Of a stretch of 64,000 bases of DNA, positions 21,801-32,378 are shown piece after piece. How positions within the stretch are numbered: position 1 is the first letter of the stretch; each line of letters starts with the position of its first letter. Made by a program: the position numbers and the translations under genes. The notes beneath the pieces were generated by a model. That model searched no databases. It saw only the letters and a list, made by a program, of their open reading frames with translations, and was not told the DNA's origin. The DNA comes from Micromussa lordhowensis (Eukaryota > Cnidaria > Anthozoa > Scleractinia > Lobophylliidae): NCBI GenBank assembly GCA_964020085.1, contig OZ026606.1:24873493-24937492 (forward strand). The letters are read 5' to 3'.

Positions 21801-24800
21801 TTCTCTAGACACAGCCAGATTTGGATAATGTGAGTCAGTTTGCCAAAGGATATGAAGATTACCTACAGTGCCCCCTTCAGGTACGTGTTGGTTGTGGCTT
21901 GGATGAGATGTGGTGCTGTCCTTGTGGTAAAGTGACTCTGAATGCAGTTTCTTTTAAGTTCTAAGATGAGCAAAGGTTACAAAGAGAGAAAAATTACTGG
22001 AAAATAAAGATCGCAAAAAATGAGAGGAATGAAAATGAGAAGAATTACTTGCTTTGGTGATCGGACAAGAAGCAGGGGTGAAGAAGTGGTACTTGAATGC
22101 TTTACAATTGTCTCGGTCTCTCGGACCAATAACTCCATGAATGTTTTCGACAGTGTTACATCTCCTCTTGTATTCTCTTACCATTGCGTTTTTGCTTTAT
22201 TTCTTAACAATGCCAGTGGGCTTTAACTTAAACTTAACCTACGCATTAAAGCCTCAAGTTAGTGGCATCAAAATTATCATTGTTTAAGATGATCCATTTT
22301 CCAAGTTGAGAGTCACTATACCACAAGGACAGCACCACGCTCAAAAGAGTTAAGCCCTGTTCGGCGGGGTTTGCACCTGGATGGGTGACCTTAATACGAA
22401 TACCCCATGTTGTATATAAATAACTTCTTTTTTTTCCTTCCCTTTCGAGGGCGATATTAAAGACTGCAGAACTCCCAGCCTTGTGTTGTGTCATTTCTTC
22501 TATTTCTCAACTATGTGTTCCTCATTTCGCCATGTCCGCATTCACGTGTATTTATTTACAACATCATATAAATAAACAGCGGAACACGTGTTTGAATTCT
22601 TCTCACTTCTCTTGACTTTTGATTGTCTAAAACAGTAATTTTGATCTTATTGCTATCTAGCTCTTTTAAAACCTTGCTGTCACCACTACAATCCACGCTA
22701 TGACATTCCGCACTAAATTCCGCCATGTTTGTTTTGACCCGTGCCCCCCCCAAATAATCCCATAAGCGCTTGCGGCACGACTTTGTTCCCAGGCTATCAC
22801 TATTTTCCAAAGTGAGCTATTATTATCAATATTATTATTATTATTGTTGTTGTTATTATTATTATTAAATTATCATTATTAAATATGGCCACCCTGTTAT
22901 CAACAGGGTTCCACTGTATTTTCTTTTTTAGAAAGAGGCATGCATTTGTTGGTTTATGACATTATGTAGTACTCTGCTTGTACTACAGGCATGTGAAAGC
23001 ACCTAAAATGCTTATAAGATTAATGAAGACTTTTTAAAAATAGAGAATTTAATATTCTTTTTTACTACTCTACATTTCTGATATTTTTTTCTTAATCTTT
23101 TTTCCAGCCCTTAATGGACAATCTGGAGTCTCAAACTTATGAAATATTTGAACGTGATCCTATTAAATACCGACAGTACCAAAGGGTAAGGTGCCAAGTT
23201 CATAACCAATGAATCCCTAAGGTTAACATGCAAATTATTGTTACTGGTTTCTATACAGTTGTATCAGTACTAGTGTGAAGAGGTTAGATATACATCAAGA
23301 TAATGCATTTGCCAATTCTCTTTGCTTTTATGAGTATCTTGACAAGAAAGAGGTGAAAAACATTTACAAGTACAAGGTGGAGCAGGACATGTCTTGATTT
23401 CCCTTGAGGAGAGTAGATAATAATAATAATTGTTAATCTCTCTACAATGGCCAGTTGGTAATAATCAACTGGCCATTGAAGACAGAGGGCTGTTCTAACA
23501 TGGTTTCAATAGGCCAACTATTGATGTATCAAAATTCTAATGTGGCTGTAGGGCTTAGGGTACTGAAACAAAGAAATTGCATTGAGACTGAGGCATGGAT
23601 AAACACTTTCTCTTGTTTTAGTCCCCTTAGCCTTGCTGACATGTTTTATGTATTGAAACCGGGCTATTAGAAAAAAGTGAAAAGATCAGTTTGTGGTTGT
23701 GATGAAAAATCCTGCAGTGAGGCCATTTATGAAGATTCAACTGCATGGGAAGAATTTTTTTAATGAACAATTCTGTTGTGTTATGTCTTTGCAGGCTGTA
23801 CATCAAGCTTTACTTGATAGAGTTCCAGAAGAAAAGAAGGATTCTGTTGTGACGTAAGTCTCATAAGATGTAATTTTGAATTTGTCAGTTAACGTAAAAA
23901 AGTTAAGATTTGTGTGGTTCACTAATTTAGTTTTTGATGTGAATAATTATGCAGAACAGTTAGTTGTGTATCAATTACTAAATGCTGTCTGTACCTTCTC
24001 AGGGTGATAATGGTTGTGGGTGCTGGGCGTGGTCCCCTTGTTAGAGCATCACTGGCAGCAGGTGAAGAATCAGGTCGAAAGGTTAGGGTGTATGCAGTGG
24101 AGAAAAACCCAAACGCTGTCGTGACGTAAGTTTCCTGATCACATAATCCATGCCCTATACTAGTAGGAGTGATACATTTGAACAACAATTGATAACCATA
24201 ATTTTCTGACCTTGGCAGACAGTATTTTGATCCAATGAGTGAATATGTTAGAACCATTTGGCCATCCTGTTGGTTGCCATGACTGCAGCAAGCGCTCTTG
24301 AGAGCTTTTGAGTCAAACCCAAACTCCAAGAGACCTCACTTGTAGGGTAATCTGTGGGAACATTTCAGATGAAATTCTGATTCAACCTAAAATGGCCATC
24401 CAATGTGTTTTACGAACCTTTAAACTCATCAACAATAGATGAGCTTGGGAGCTGGTGCCTTAGAAGGGCTGGTGGAGCTGGGCAACAGTTCTGGCAGAGG
24501 GAAGGAGGTATCCATCGTAACCCTGCAAGCGGCCACCGCCCAGGCACCATCACACTGATCGAGTCAGTGGAATACTTACCCGCACCCAATACTTGCCCAA
24601 GGGAGGGAGGAGTGGGAAAGAAAAGCTCGGCACAATGACGGCAAGCAAACGGCAAAACAATAATGACCTGAAAAGGTCAGCAAGCAAGCAAGCGAAACGC
24701 ACGAGGTGCCCCTGCTAAGCTGAAGAGGCAGCCCCGAGCCGTGCTAAAGGAGACGACCGCTGGACGGCATTGTCTCGAGATTAACCTTGCCTAAATTTCA

Positions 24801-24857
24801 TTTAGCCACATTAAAAGCAGTCCCAGATGTTGACACATGTGGCCTCTAAAGGGGGCA

Positions 24858-24889
<32 letters not shown>

Positions 24890-27800
24890 TGGAGTATTAC
24901 AAGATAATTTGGTTTTATCAACTGGGTTGATAATGTGAATTGGCCACCGTAAAGAGATTCGGAAGCGTTAGCCCTTCGTCGGAGCGAATCCATAATGTGG
25001 CTTCTGTCTGTCATAAAATGTTGGTGCCATGTGATTGGTCAGGGTTTTGAAAATTGATTGTGCCAACAGGTATTAACATCGAATTTTCACACTCAGCATT
25101 AGACATGTTAGAACAACTCTTACTGTATCGTGCTTTCTCGGAAGGGTTTGTGTGTTTAAACTCGGTAGTTTTTGAGTTTTCCAGGCTAATAATCTTCTAT
25201 GCCTTGTATTTTTTTGATTCAGACTGGAGACTTTAAGAGAAGAAGAGTGGAATGGTGACGTCACTGTTGTGTCATCGGACATGCGCGAGTGGGATGCTCC
25301 AGAACAGGTTTGAACAATTATGAATGATAATCCAAATGTCAAACTTACTCATTCTTATGAAGACATGATTGATCATCGCAGTTACACAAAATTAAAGCCT
25401 AAAAAAATTCAGACTTGAACGGGATCCGAACCCGTGACCTCTGCGATACCGGTGCAGTGCTCTACTCTACCACCTGAGCTATCAAGCCAACTGGGAGATG
25501 GTCACGTTGTGACTTCGTAATATCCCCGAAGACAACTAGGATGAATTTTGTAGGCAACCTATTAGTTCCCCTTAATTTGAACGCTATCTTTCTTCGTTGT
25601 TTTCTTCCGCTTGGATTATTAGTTCTTATTAATTATTAGTTCTTAGTGAAGTGCCAACGGCCATTCCTCTTCCACAGTTGTTGTTTTTTTTTTCATTGTT
25701 TACAGCTCATCTTGCAAGTGTTACAACTAATTGAAAAAAATAATAATACAAAATTGTATTTTGTATGTAGGCTGATGTACTCGTGAGTGAGTTGCTGGGT
25801 TCTTTTGGTGATAACGAGCTTTCTCCAGAGTGTTTAAATGGAGCCCAGAGATTCCTAAAAGGTCAGTCATGTTTTGAATTCAGTTAAAACATTTTATTTC
25901 CTTCCATTAATGGACGCGGATTTGTGCCTCTTCAGAGCATTTTTCAATACACCAGTCCAAAGTTGAACATAACTGCATTCCTTTCGCGTAACTTGCACTC
26001 AGTTTTGTAGCGTTTTTCCTTCGTTTTCCAGTGTTGGCTAACTCTCCGAACAACCATGATGACAGACGCGAATGTAGCCATGACATACATTTAATTGCTA
26101 CTGTTGGACATCTATTACCATGGATCTCTAAACAGCACTTTGCTCCTATAAAATCCTTCAAAATAACCTGTTACTGCGCCTTTCAATAACGTGCGGACAA
26201 ATGCGTTTTTCGCTACCGCCAATCAAATGTTCGGCGGCTCCTCTCAGCTTTCGACTATGTTTTCCGAACTGTGCTCAACGATTTGATTTGATTACCGCGC
26301 GCTCGGCGGTAGTCGGAAGCTGGGAGGAGCCGCCGAACATTTGAGCTTTGAATTTTAGAGTCCGCATGTTATTGAAGGCGCAGTAATGCCGCTTGATACT
26401 TTCCGTAGAAATTGACAACTGACTACGTTGTTCGATTGAATTGACTTTGCTAAAAGCGGCTTTCTATGGCGTGTACAATTCCGCTGCTCTGTTTAAAATC
26501 GTTTCTGGTTATAAATCGAGAGCTTGAAAATATTTTAATTTCATCATTTGTTGTTGTTTTCAGATGATGGAATAAGTATTCCTTGTCAATACACATCATT
26601 CCTGGCGCCCATTTCTGCACCCAAGTTACACTATGAAGTATCACAGAGCAATGACAGCGGCAAAGGACCCTTGGTAACTGATTCTTTATTTTTGTTTCTC
26701 ACTAAAGTTTGTACAAAGAGGTTACCTCATTGGAGTCCAATGAATCAAAACTTTGGAACTATTCTTTCAAGGCAGCATAAGAGTATGGATTATGTAGACC
26801 GGGCAAACACAAGGAAGTTAGTCAAAAGATCCGAAACTCTTTTTCTTTTTCTTTTGTCTTAGAAAGTGCAATTCATTGCGACAATCATGCATTTTAAGTG
26901 GTCGTCAATTATCGGCAGGTTTAAGGTGGGCTTCCACTGTCTTCAAAATACCTCTGGAACGACCGCCCGAAGCTATTTACAGGGGCCTTCTCATTTATTT
27001 AGGCTACTCGTTGTAATTTGCAATCTTAGATAACAGCTTTGCATTCTGACTTGTGACACATGTCTGCACTTGTGTTGCGTGACAGCTGCGCTTATTTAGC
27101 TAGAGTCAGATCTGAGTAACTCTTTTAAGTGAATTTCAACTCCAGAATATTTTTCCAGGTTCCTTTTGAGACTCCGTACGTGGTTCGACTTCACAATGTG
27201 ACAGTGATGGCTGCTCCACAGCCTTGCTTTATCTTTACACATCCGAACAGAGGTTTGTGGGCAATTTTAGTGCGTCAGTTTGTCTACTGGAAAGAGCAAA
27301 CGGTGAATTCGTGTAGAACTTAACAAGTAATTTATTGTGATATAAATATATATGGGCCACTGACCAAGCGTGAGGTGAAGATGGTTGGATATTGGCCAAC
27401 TTCCTTTTTCGTGTGTTTATGGACCGAGACGGATTCGAGGTCAATAGACACGCAAAAAAAAAAAAAGAATGAGGCCAATATCTAGTTATCTTCACCAAAC
27501 AAGCTTGGTCAATAACGGATTTACTATATGGAAAAAGAACATTTTTTCTTGCGGGACACAGCGGGTAATCCCGAACTGGAAAGATGGCGCCATCTTGCCC
27601 TCTCGGGTAGCCAATCACAGCGCTGAATTCGGTTTGCCCGCTTACAGAGCTAGCAGTAGAATAAAAGGTGTCCTGTTTTGTTTTCCTTGCAGCTACTAGA
27701 ATTGATAATTCGCGGATGAAGTCACTTGAGTTTGAGGTCAAGACAAATTGTACTTTGCACGGCTTCGCTGGATATTTTGAGGCAATACTCTACAAGGATA

Positions 27801-28429
27801 TCATGTTAAGTAAGTTGCACCATGTGAATCTCCCGTATTTGATTGGGAGGTGAAGCAGTTTGTGGTTTTACGTCTGTTTAGGGATGGACAATCTATTGGC
27901 CAATCAGAGCAACAGCGCTGATTTCTTAGCCAATCAGAAGGCATTCGACTAACGCGATTTTCCCGCGTTTCTACCGGCCGCGCGTTTTTTCTCTGAGTTT
28001 TTATTATTGTTTTTTTGCTTTATAAGTTGTTCTGTTGATTGGGTTTTCTTCTGCTACTATATCTACTCAGCCTGTGAATTATATTGCCAAATAGTTTCTT
28101 CCTTCACACTCTCGCCTTTTTCTCTTTTCCTAGGTATCAAACCAGATACTCATTCAGAAGGGATGTTCAGCTGGTTTCCGTTTTTCTTTCCCATAAAGGT
28201 GCGTGAGCTAATAATAACAATAACAACAAAACATTTCCTACTGTCGCTAACACTGTTGTTATTGGTTATTTGATAGGAACCACAATACATCACTGCGGGT
28301 TCCACAGTAGCTTGTCACTTCTGGAGAAAGTGTACGCCGAAAAAGGTCTGGTACGAGTGGTGTATGTCACGACCCGCCCCAATCCCTCTCCATAACCCTG
28401 GAGGAAGATCTTACGTCATTGGTCTTTGA
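15845..28429 (+). CDS. PRMT5: PRMT5, type II protein arginine methyltransferase (22 exons)
   Basis: Exons: 15845-15930, 16189-16304, 16616-16701, 17921-18052, 18467-18532, 19230-19276, 19630-19679, 19779-19889, 20310-20362, 20473-20520, 21225-21266, 21809-21880, 23108-23185, 23795-23853, 24003-24125, 25223-25307, 25771-25861, 26564-26673, 27159-27252, 27693-27809, 28134-28198, 28277-28429. Joined: 627 residues, near the usual 637. PRMT5 makes symmetric dimethylarginine on Sm proteins and histones, with MEP50. The N-terminal TIM barrel (to about 285) precedes the methyltransferase fold: the type II Phe in T-Y-E-I-F-E-R (about 317), SAM motif V-V-G-A-G-R-G-P-L (about 352), the V-E-K-N-P-N-A post-I region, and the double-E loop S-E-L-L-G-S-F with N-E-L-S-P-E (about 424-438). 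The beta-barrel follows, ending G-R-S-Y-V-I-G-L. All catalytic residues are present. Head-to-head with PREY. Confidence 0.97.
16138..16169. repeat. Two perfect 16-bp tandem copies
   Basis: GTTATTCCTAATTAGC occurs twice in a row, just before the PRMT5 exon 2 acceptor (exon starts at 16189). Confidence 0.9.
16984..17400. mobile_element. TTAA-flanked MITE, copy 1 (417 bp)
   Basis: Bounded by TTAA on both sides with inverted ends GGCGGGGGTAAAC (one mismatch over about 22 bp including TTAA). It is about 97-98% identical, by hand count, to 43880-44295. The TTAA target points to a piggyBac-type mobiliser; this is inference. The short open frame at 17055-17315 is shared with copy 2 only because the elements are near-identical. 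It lies in PRMT5 intron 3. Confidence 0.9.
18828..19066. mobile_element. Foldback MITE of the GCAATAGAGCAC family, copy 1
   Basis: The core 18921-19066 starts AGCAATAGAGCAC and ends GTGCTCTATTGCT. Internally AGGGTTGGGAGAATTC pairs with GAATTCTCCCAACCCT. The left flank (about 18828-18920, with GAGAGTATGTAAACACG) recurs inverted beside the copy at 33513-33764. It lies in PRMT5 intron 5. Confidence 0.8.
20640..21120. repeat. Dispersed repeat related to the 4055-6320 element
   Basis: About 300 bp (20755-21060) are an inverted, roughly 80-85% identical copy (estimated by eye) of 4150-4470, including a long shared run around GACAATTCAATCCAAGCGAT. It lies in PRMT5 intron 10. The outer ends are not clear. 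Confidence 0.75.
21903..22345. repeat. Inverted pair flanking the 5S-like SINE region
   Basis: GTGGTGCTGTCCTTGTGGT at about 21911 is repeated in inverted form at about 22320-22340 (ACCACAAGGACAGCACCAC). The DNA between is AT-rich with no gene. It lies in PRMT5 intron 12. Confidence 0.65.
22306..22470 (+). mobile_element. 5S-rRNA-derived SINE (SINE3 type)
   Basis: The stretch about 22345-22402 matches the internal control region of 5S rRNA genes: GTTAAGCCC near the A-box, then GCACCTGGATGGGTGACC at the C-box. The 5' 5S sequence is replaced and the 3' side runs into unrelated AT-rich sequence with a T run, so this is a retroposed derivative rather than a working 5S gene. It lies in PRMT5 intron 12 on the sense strand. 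Confidence 0.75.
22823..22868. repeat. (ATT)n microsatellite
   Basis: An impure run of ATT/GTT triplets in PRMT5 intron 12. Confidence 0.85.
23445..23478. repeat. Perfect 13-bp-arm hairpin
   Basis: CAATGGCCAGTTG, an 8-bp loop, then CAACTGGCCATTG. It lies in PRMT5 intron 13. No function can be assigned. Confidence 0.85.
24405..24800. repeat. GC-rich module of unknown origin in PRMT5 intron 15
   Basis: This segment is clearly richer in G and C than the flanking intron and is open for 77 codons (24405-24638) without similarity that I recognise. It looks like an inserted 5' UTR or leader of a retroelement. There is no second copy in the window. Confidence 0.4.
24820..24995. repeat. Probable dispersed coral-type repeat
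   Basis: The stretch with AAACTGTGGTGCTGCGTCGG and GGTTTTATCAACTGGGTTGA is one I believe recurs widely in coral genomes, from memory only. No second copy is in this window. Together with the preceding GC-rich module it may form one retroelement. Confidence 0.4.
25321..25560 (-). mobile_element. tRNA-derived SINE in PRMT5 intron 16
   Basis: On the minus strand the tRNA-like head (25488-25412) shows an A-box (TAGCTCAGGTGGTAGAG) and B-box (GGGTTCGGATCCC) with an acceptor-like CTTGA/TTCAAG pair. The anticodon-loop position reads GGT, suggesting a tRNA-Thr ancestor. An extra TAGAG after the A-box would break the D-arm. A T-rich tail follows. It is antisense to PRMT5. Confidence 0.8.
26171..26386. 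mobile_element. Foldback MITE, 216 bp, in PRMT5 intron 17
   Basis: The ends are inverted: TTACTGCGCCTTTCAATAAC on the left, and the complement of the right starts TTACTGCGCCTTCAATAAC (one base shorter). Inner arms also pair (AATGTTCGGCGGCTCCTC with GAGGAGCCGCCGAACATT). It has no coding content. Confidence 0.85.
27362..27510. mobile_element. Foldback element in PRMT5 intron 19
   Basis: Arms GACCAAGCGTGAGGTGAAGA and its inverted counterpart (GACCAAGC ... GGTGAAGATA on the complement) continue through ATATTGGCC and a GTGT/ACAC core around a short loop with a poly-A run at about 27454. Confidence 0.75.
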
Positions 28430-31337
28430 TCAAGAGCAGAACTGCGTTTTCCTGTTTGTGTTCAATTTTCAGTGTAGTAAAAGACTTTCAATACGATAAA
28501 TTGTCTCACTTGTTGCGTATTTCTTTGATTTCTATGGAAGAGGGGTCTGGAGCAGTGTCTTAACAAATCTTAAAATGTTAACAGCATGCATTTCATGTTG
28601 ATGTAGTTTGTATTATTGATGTATCTCGATAAAGAAAACGAAGAACGTCTAGAGTGCCTAACTTTCTAAGCGTATAACTGGCATTTCTTGCGTTGGAGCT
28701 GATACGACAAGCTAATTGCTGTTATGGCTTCTGTTCTGCCCTTGAGTCAAACTTGTCACTCCGACAGACTTGTCACACAATATTTCCTCAGTCCTGTTTT
28801 ACGTGACGTGTGAAATATCTTGAGGATACTATTTTCCAACGCAAGTAGTGGCTGAGAAACAAATTGACAAAACACACCGGAAGTCAAGCTACATTTTTTT
28901 TCTGGAAGACTTACCAATTGACGAGAAAAGTTGATTTTTTCAACACGAGATTGGAAGTATTATTGGTCTAAAGTGACAAAATGGCGATCAAAACCATCCA
29001 ATGTGAGGCCCTGTCTACACAATGCCGGAGAATGTGAAAACGCAGCTTTATTTCTACGGTTAGGCCTACCGTCCACACTAATCCGTCACGAAAACGGAGC
29101 TCTTCAAACCGGCAGAGAAATTTGAAAACACCGGCTTTGCGTTTTAGTGTGGACGATAAACATTTTGAAAACTTGGAGCTTTCTGAAAACGATGACCTCA
29201 GGACAATCATTTGATTTCCATGACCATTTTTTTCCTTAACCACAAATCCAAAATGACCGGTGATTGTTGCGTTTTCAAATTCCTCCGGCTTAGTGTGGAC
29301 GGAAAACATTTGATGCGTCAGAGTAAAGCCTCCGTTTGTGTGGACGGGTGCTGAGCATGATCTTGAAATGCCGAGCAGCTGCTGAACAAAATGTAAACAC
29401 ACTTTGGTGTCTTACGTATACTGACACGTGCAGTCGAATCCATCAGTCACATTTAATGTCAGGGCAGCACTCTAAACGCAAAGTTATTTAAGTCACGTTT
29501 GAAGTCTTGAAGAACGTAAATGATATTGAATCATTGACGCTTTAATGGATTTAATGACGTTCACGAAAGGAAAATATTGAAATTGTAGTTTGTTTTAGAA
29601 AATCATTAAATTTTGAATTACATTCGATACAGTGATTTATCATCATAACAAAAATTGATGTCACGAAACAAGATCACGGATGACAGAACGAGAGGATCAA
29701 CGAAGCGTTTTGTTGGTCGGGTGTTGTCAAACTCTGGAAACTTGTCAGGCTTTCTTTTTAAACCAGATTTATTATGAATTATTTTCTGTCACCTTAACAT
29801 GAGTTCGACGCCAAAGTCAAGTCTACTCCCAAGCCTCGTAATGGATGAATAAAGCCCCAATAAAGCTCACTGTTAAGTGTTTTGGTCATAACGTCTGCAA
29901 TTGACTCATGCATCACGTTCACAAAACAGAGAATTAAAGATAAACTACTGTATTTGAAATTATAATAGTTTAATTACACTACAAGCGAAAGGAAAAGATT
30001 AACATAACTGGCGCCCGCCGTTTTCTTAAGATGCACATTTTTCATACGTTCAGTGGCTTAAAATGCAAAATTCTCGGTGCCCATTAGCTTTGATATTGAT
30101 CAAAAGGCCTTGAGTCTCAAGATAGACTTTTGAAGCTGGAATAACACTTCGTTTGACTAAATTTTACAAAAGCTCTTTTAACAGTAATGAACATGGTCGA
30201 ACATGTTTATTATTTCTGGATTTCCGGAAAAATTTTTTTCGAAACACTGCGTTGGAAATGAAAGATATGATGTGTACTTTGCACAGAAAAGAGATCGTGG
30301 AGTAAATAAAACGTAGTATTCCCCTGGCTCCCACTGCGCTACGTGACGTATTTCAGCCGGTGAATATAAAAACAAAACAAACAGTCGTACACCGCGAAAT
30401 TCAGCTTTATTTTACTCATTTTACTGCACAATGACATAATAAAATATTTTGACAACTTTGAGCTTTGTTGTGGTTCTTTTACATGTTCACTGCTCTTCAG
30501 TTTTATTGTTTTATCTTGCAAAGAAACGGGGCTGTAAATATACTTTTGGTAGCACTTTGGCAGGTGCATTCCTGGCAAAATTTCGCTTGATGGAGTTTTC
30601 TTTTTTTTAATTGTTGGAGAAAATAAAATGGGTTGCTCTGAGCGTGGGAATGGCTGAAAATGTTTTTGCGTCGTTAGCATGTTTTAAAAGAAATGAAAAA
30701 ACAATTTCGTGTTAAACTTTTCCACTTGTGAATAATCATTTGCCATTCGGAAGCTTTTAATATGTTTTTCAAACTTGAGTCAAGATCTTTTGTGTTTGTT
30801 TTACGTAAGTATTCTCGATAAGATTTGTTTTAAATGAGCTTACGAAAGATACTCGGAGTAGATTAAAATCAAATCTACAAACGATTTTGTGCAGATTTTT
30901 GATAAGTTGAACCTCATTAACGGCAAGCTGTATACAGTGAAAAGTTATCTCTCATAGAAGCAAAGACAAAAAAGGTGCCAGCAGTCTGATTCATAACACA
31001 CTGGGATTATTTTAGCAATTCGTATGCTATTGTTTTCGTCCTGAATGCTTTGCCGGGCGATTTCAACACGCTAATGTGTGGTTCAGTTTTCTTTGAGCGA
31101 AAGGGATACGCGAAAGTACCAAGAGTAGAATGTTTTTGTAATTATTTATTTATATAACATTTGCCGCTGGTTAATAAAGTTCGTGATCAACGCCCTAAAG
31201 CCGACATACAGAAACGCGTTCTCACATCCGGCAGAAGGCGATACGGCTCGCAGAGCACTTGTGTATTGAACTCACGACTCACGTACAAAACTCAATTGAT
31301 TCAAGTCACAGAGCGACACCGGCAACATCTCCTTACC
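28430..31337. other. Intergenic stretch between PRMT5 and the GPCR
   Basis: Holds the PRMT5 3' UTR, a MITE (29006-29350) and, toward the right, the 5' region of the GPCR. I recognise no further gene. Confidence 0.5.
29006..29350. mobile_element. MITE of the CGTCCACAC family, copy 1
   Basis: Rich in AGTGTGGACGG and CGTTTTC words and their complements in inverted arrangement. A stretch about 29038-29063 (AAAACGCAGCTTTATTTCTA) recurs inverted in 55849-56144. It has no coding content. Confidence 0.7.
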
Positions 31338-32378
31338 ATGTTCAACGACTCTCAACATTCACTTGTTCCTGTCACTGAAGTCGTCGTCAGTGCAACTTTT
31401 TTAAGTCTCATCAACACTGGAATAATCGTTGGCAATCTCCTGGTGTTAATTATCGTGTGGCGCACGTCGAAACTTCACGAGCCCAATTACTTCTTCCTTT
31501 GTAGCCTCAGTGTTGCGGACCTGCTGGTCGGTTTAATTTACTGCCCATTGCTGATTGTCAGTGTGGTGAAACAGTACTGGGTGTTTGGGAATCTAATGTG
31601 CCATGTACATGCCGTGACCGTTGGTATATCCTTGAATGCGTCCCTGATGAATCTTTGCGTGATTTCAGTGGACAGATATTATTTCATCACGAGGCCTTTA
31701 CGCTACAGAGACATTGTCACTCGTCGTAGAACAGTTATCAGCATTGTGTTTGTGTGGTTTCATTCTGTTTTCTGGGCCATCGCGCCTTTGTTTGGTTGGG
31801 GAGAGTACGTATACGAAGCCAGCACGGCCACTTGCAAGCCGAATTGGAACGGAGAGGGACTCGGGGATAGATCATACGCGCTTTGTTTAGCAGTGATTTG
31901 TTTCCTAGTTCCTGTTCTAGTGATGATATTTGCATACTCGATGATCTACAAAACCGCCAGAAAACAGTTGCGGAACATCCAAATCCCAGGAGGTGTAACC
32001 TACGAACAATCCACAGAGAGAAATAAAGCTTCTAAAACAGTTCTTATGATTATCGGAGCGTTTTTCCTTTGTTGGTCTGTTTATACCTCAGTTTCGTTGT
32101 GGAAGCTTTTTGCTTCGTTAACCGACCTCCCGCCACGCCTGGTTCGTATTGGAATTTACCTGGCTGTTTCAAACAGCTGCCTTAACTTTTACATCTACGC
32201 CGTACGAGACAAAGTGTTCCGGAAAGGACTCAAGCGTTTGCTGGTGTTGTGCCAAAGTTTACGCGAAGTAGGGAATTTGAGTCGCCCAGCGAGACCGCCG
32301 ACCCCAGGTCATTCGCTCGACCATGATTTTCCCGCGGCGGGCTCTCGACAGATTTTGGCACTTCAAACGACTATTTGA
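31338..32378 (+). CDS. Rhodopsin-class G-protein-coupled receptor, single exon
   Basis: 346 residues from the ATG at 31338; the frame is open further upstream but without an ATG. Seven hydrophobic segments are visible. Class A landmarks: N33 in G-N-L-L-V (1.50), D61 in S-V-A-D-L (2.50), C88 (3.25) with a partner Cys in loop 2 (C166), D-R-Y at 112-114, W246 in F-L-C-W (6.48), and N-F-Y-I-Y at 283-287. There is an N-glycosylation site at N3. Position 3.32 is Val, not the Asp of amine receptors; Val there is also seen in adenosine receptors. The usual prolines at 6.50 and 7.50 are replaced by Val and Phe. The ligand is unknown; I would place it near the adenosine/melanocortin-like receptors with low certainty. 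A plasma-membrane G-protein-linked sensor. Confidence 0.92.
   Translation: MFNDSQHSLVPVTEVVVSATFLSLINTGIIVGNLLVLIIVWRTSKLHEPNYFFLCSLSVADLLVGLIYCPLLIVSVVKQYWVFGNLMCHVHAVTVGISLNASLMNLCVISVDRYYFITRPLRYRDIVTRRRTVISIVFVWFHSVFWAIAPLFGWGEYVYEASTATCKPNWNGEGLGDRSYALCLAVICFLVPVLVMIFAYSMIYKTARKQLRNIQIPGGVTYEQSTERNKASKTVLMIIGAFFLCWSVYTSVSLWKLFASLTDLPPRLVRIGIYLAVSNSCLNFYIYAVRDKVFRKGLKRLLVLCQSLREVGNLSRPARPPTPGHSLDHDFPAAGSRQILALQTTI

Noticed and set aside
22345..22402. Functional 5S rRNA gene
   Set aside because: Only the internal promoter region matches; the 5' part and 3' end of 5S are absent.
25412..25488. Functional tRNA-Thr gene
   Set aside because: A 5-nt insertion after the A-box and mismatches in the stems; it continues into a SINE body and tail.
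27235..27741. 168-codon minus-strand ORF in PRMT5 intron 19
   Set aside because: It crosses the foldback element and two PRMT5 exons antisense and has no recognisable domain.
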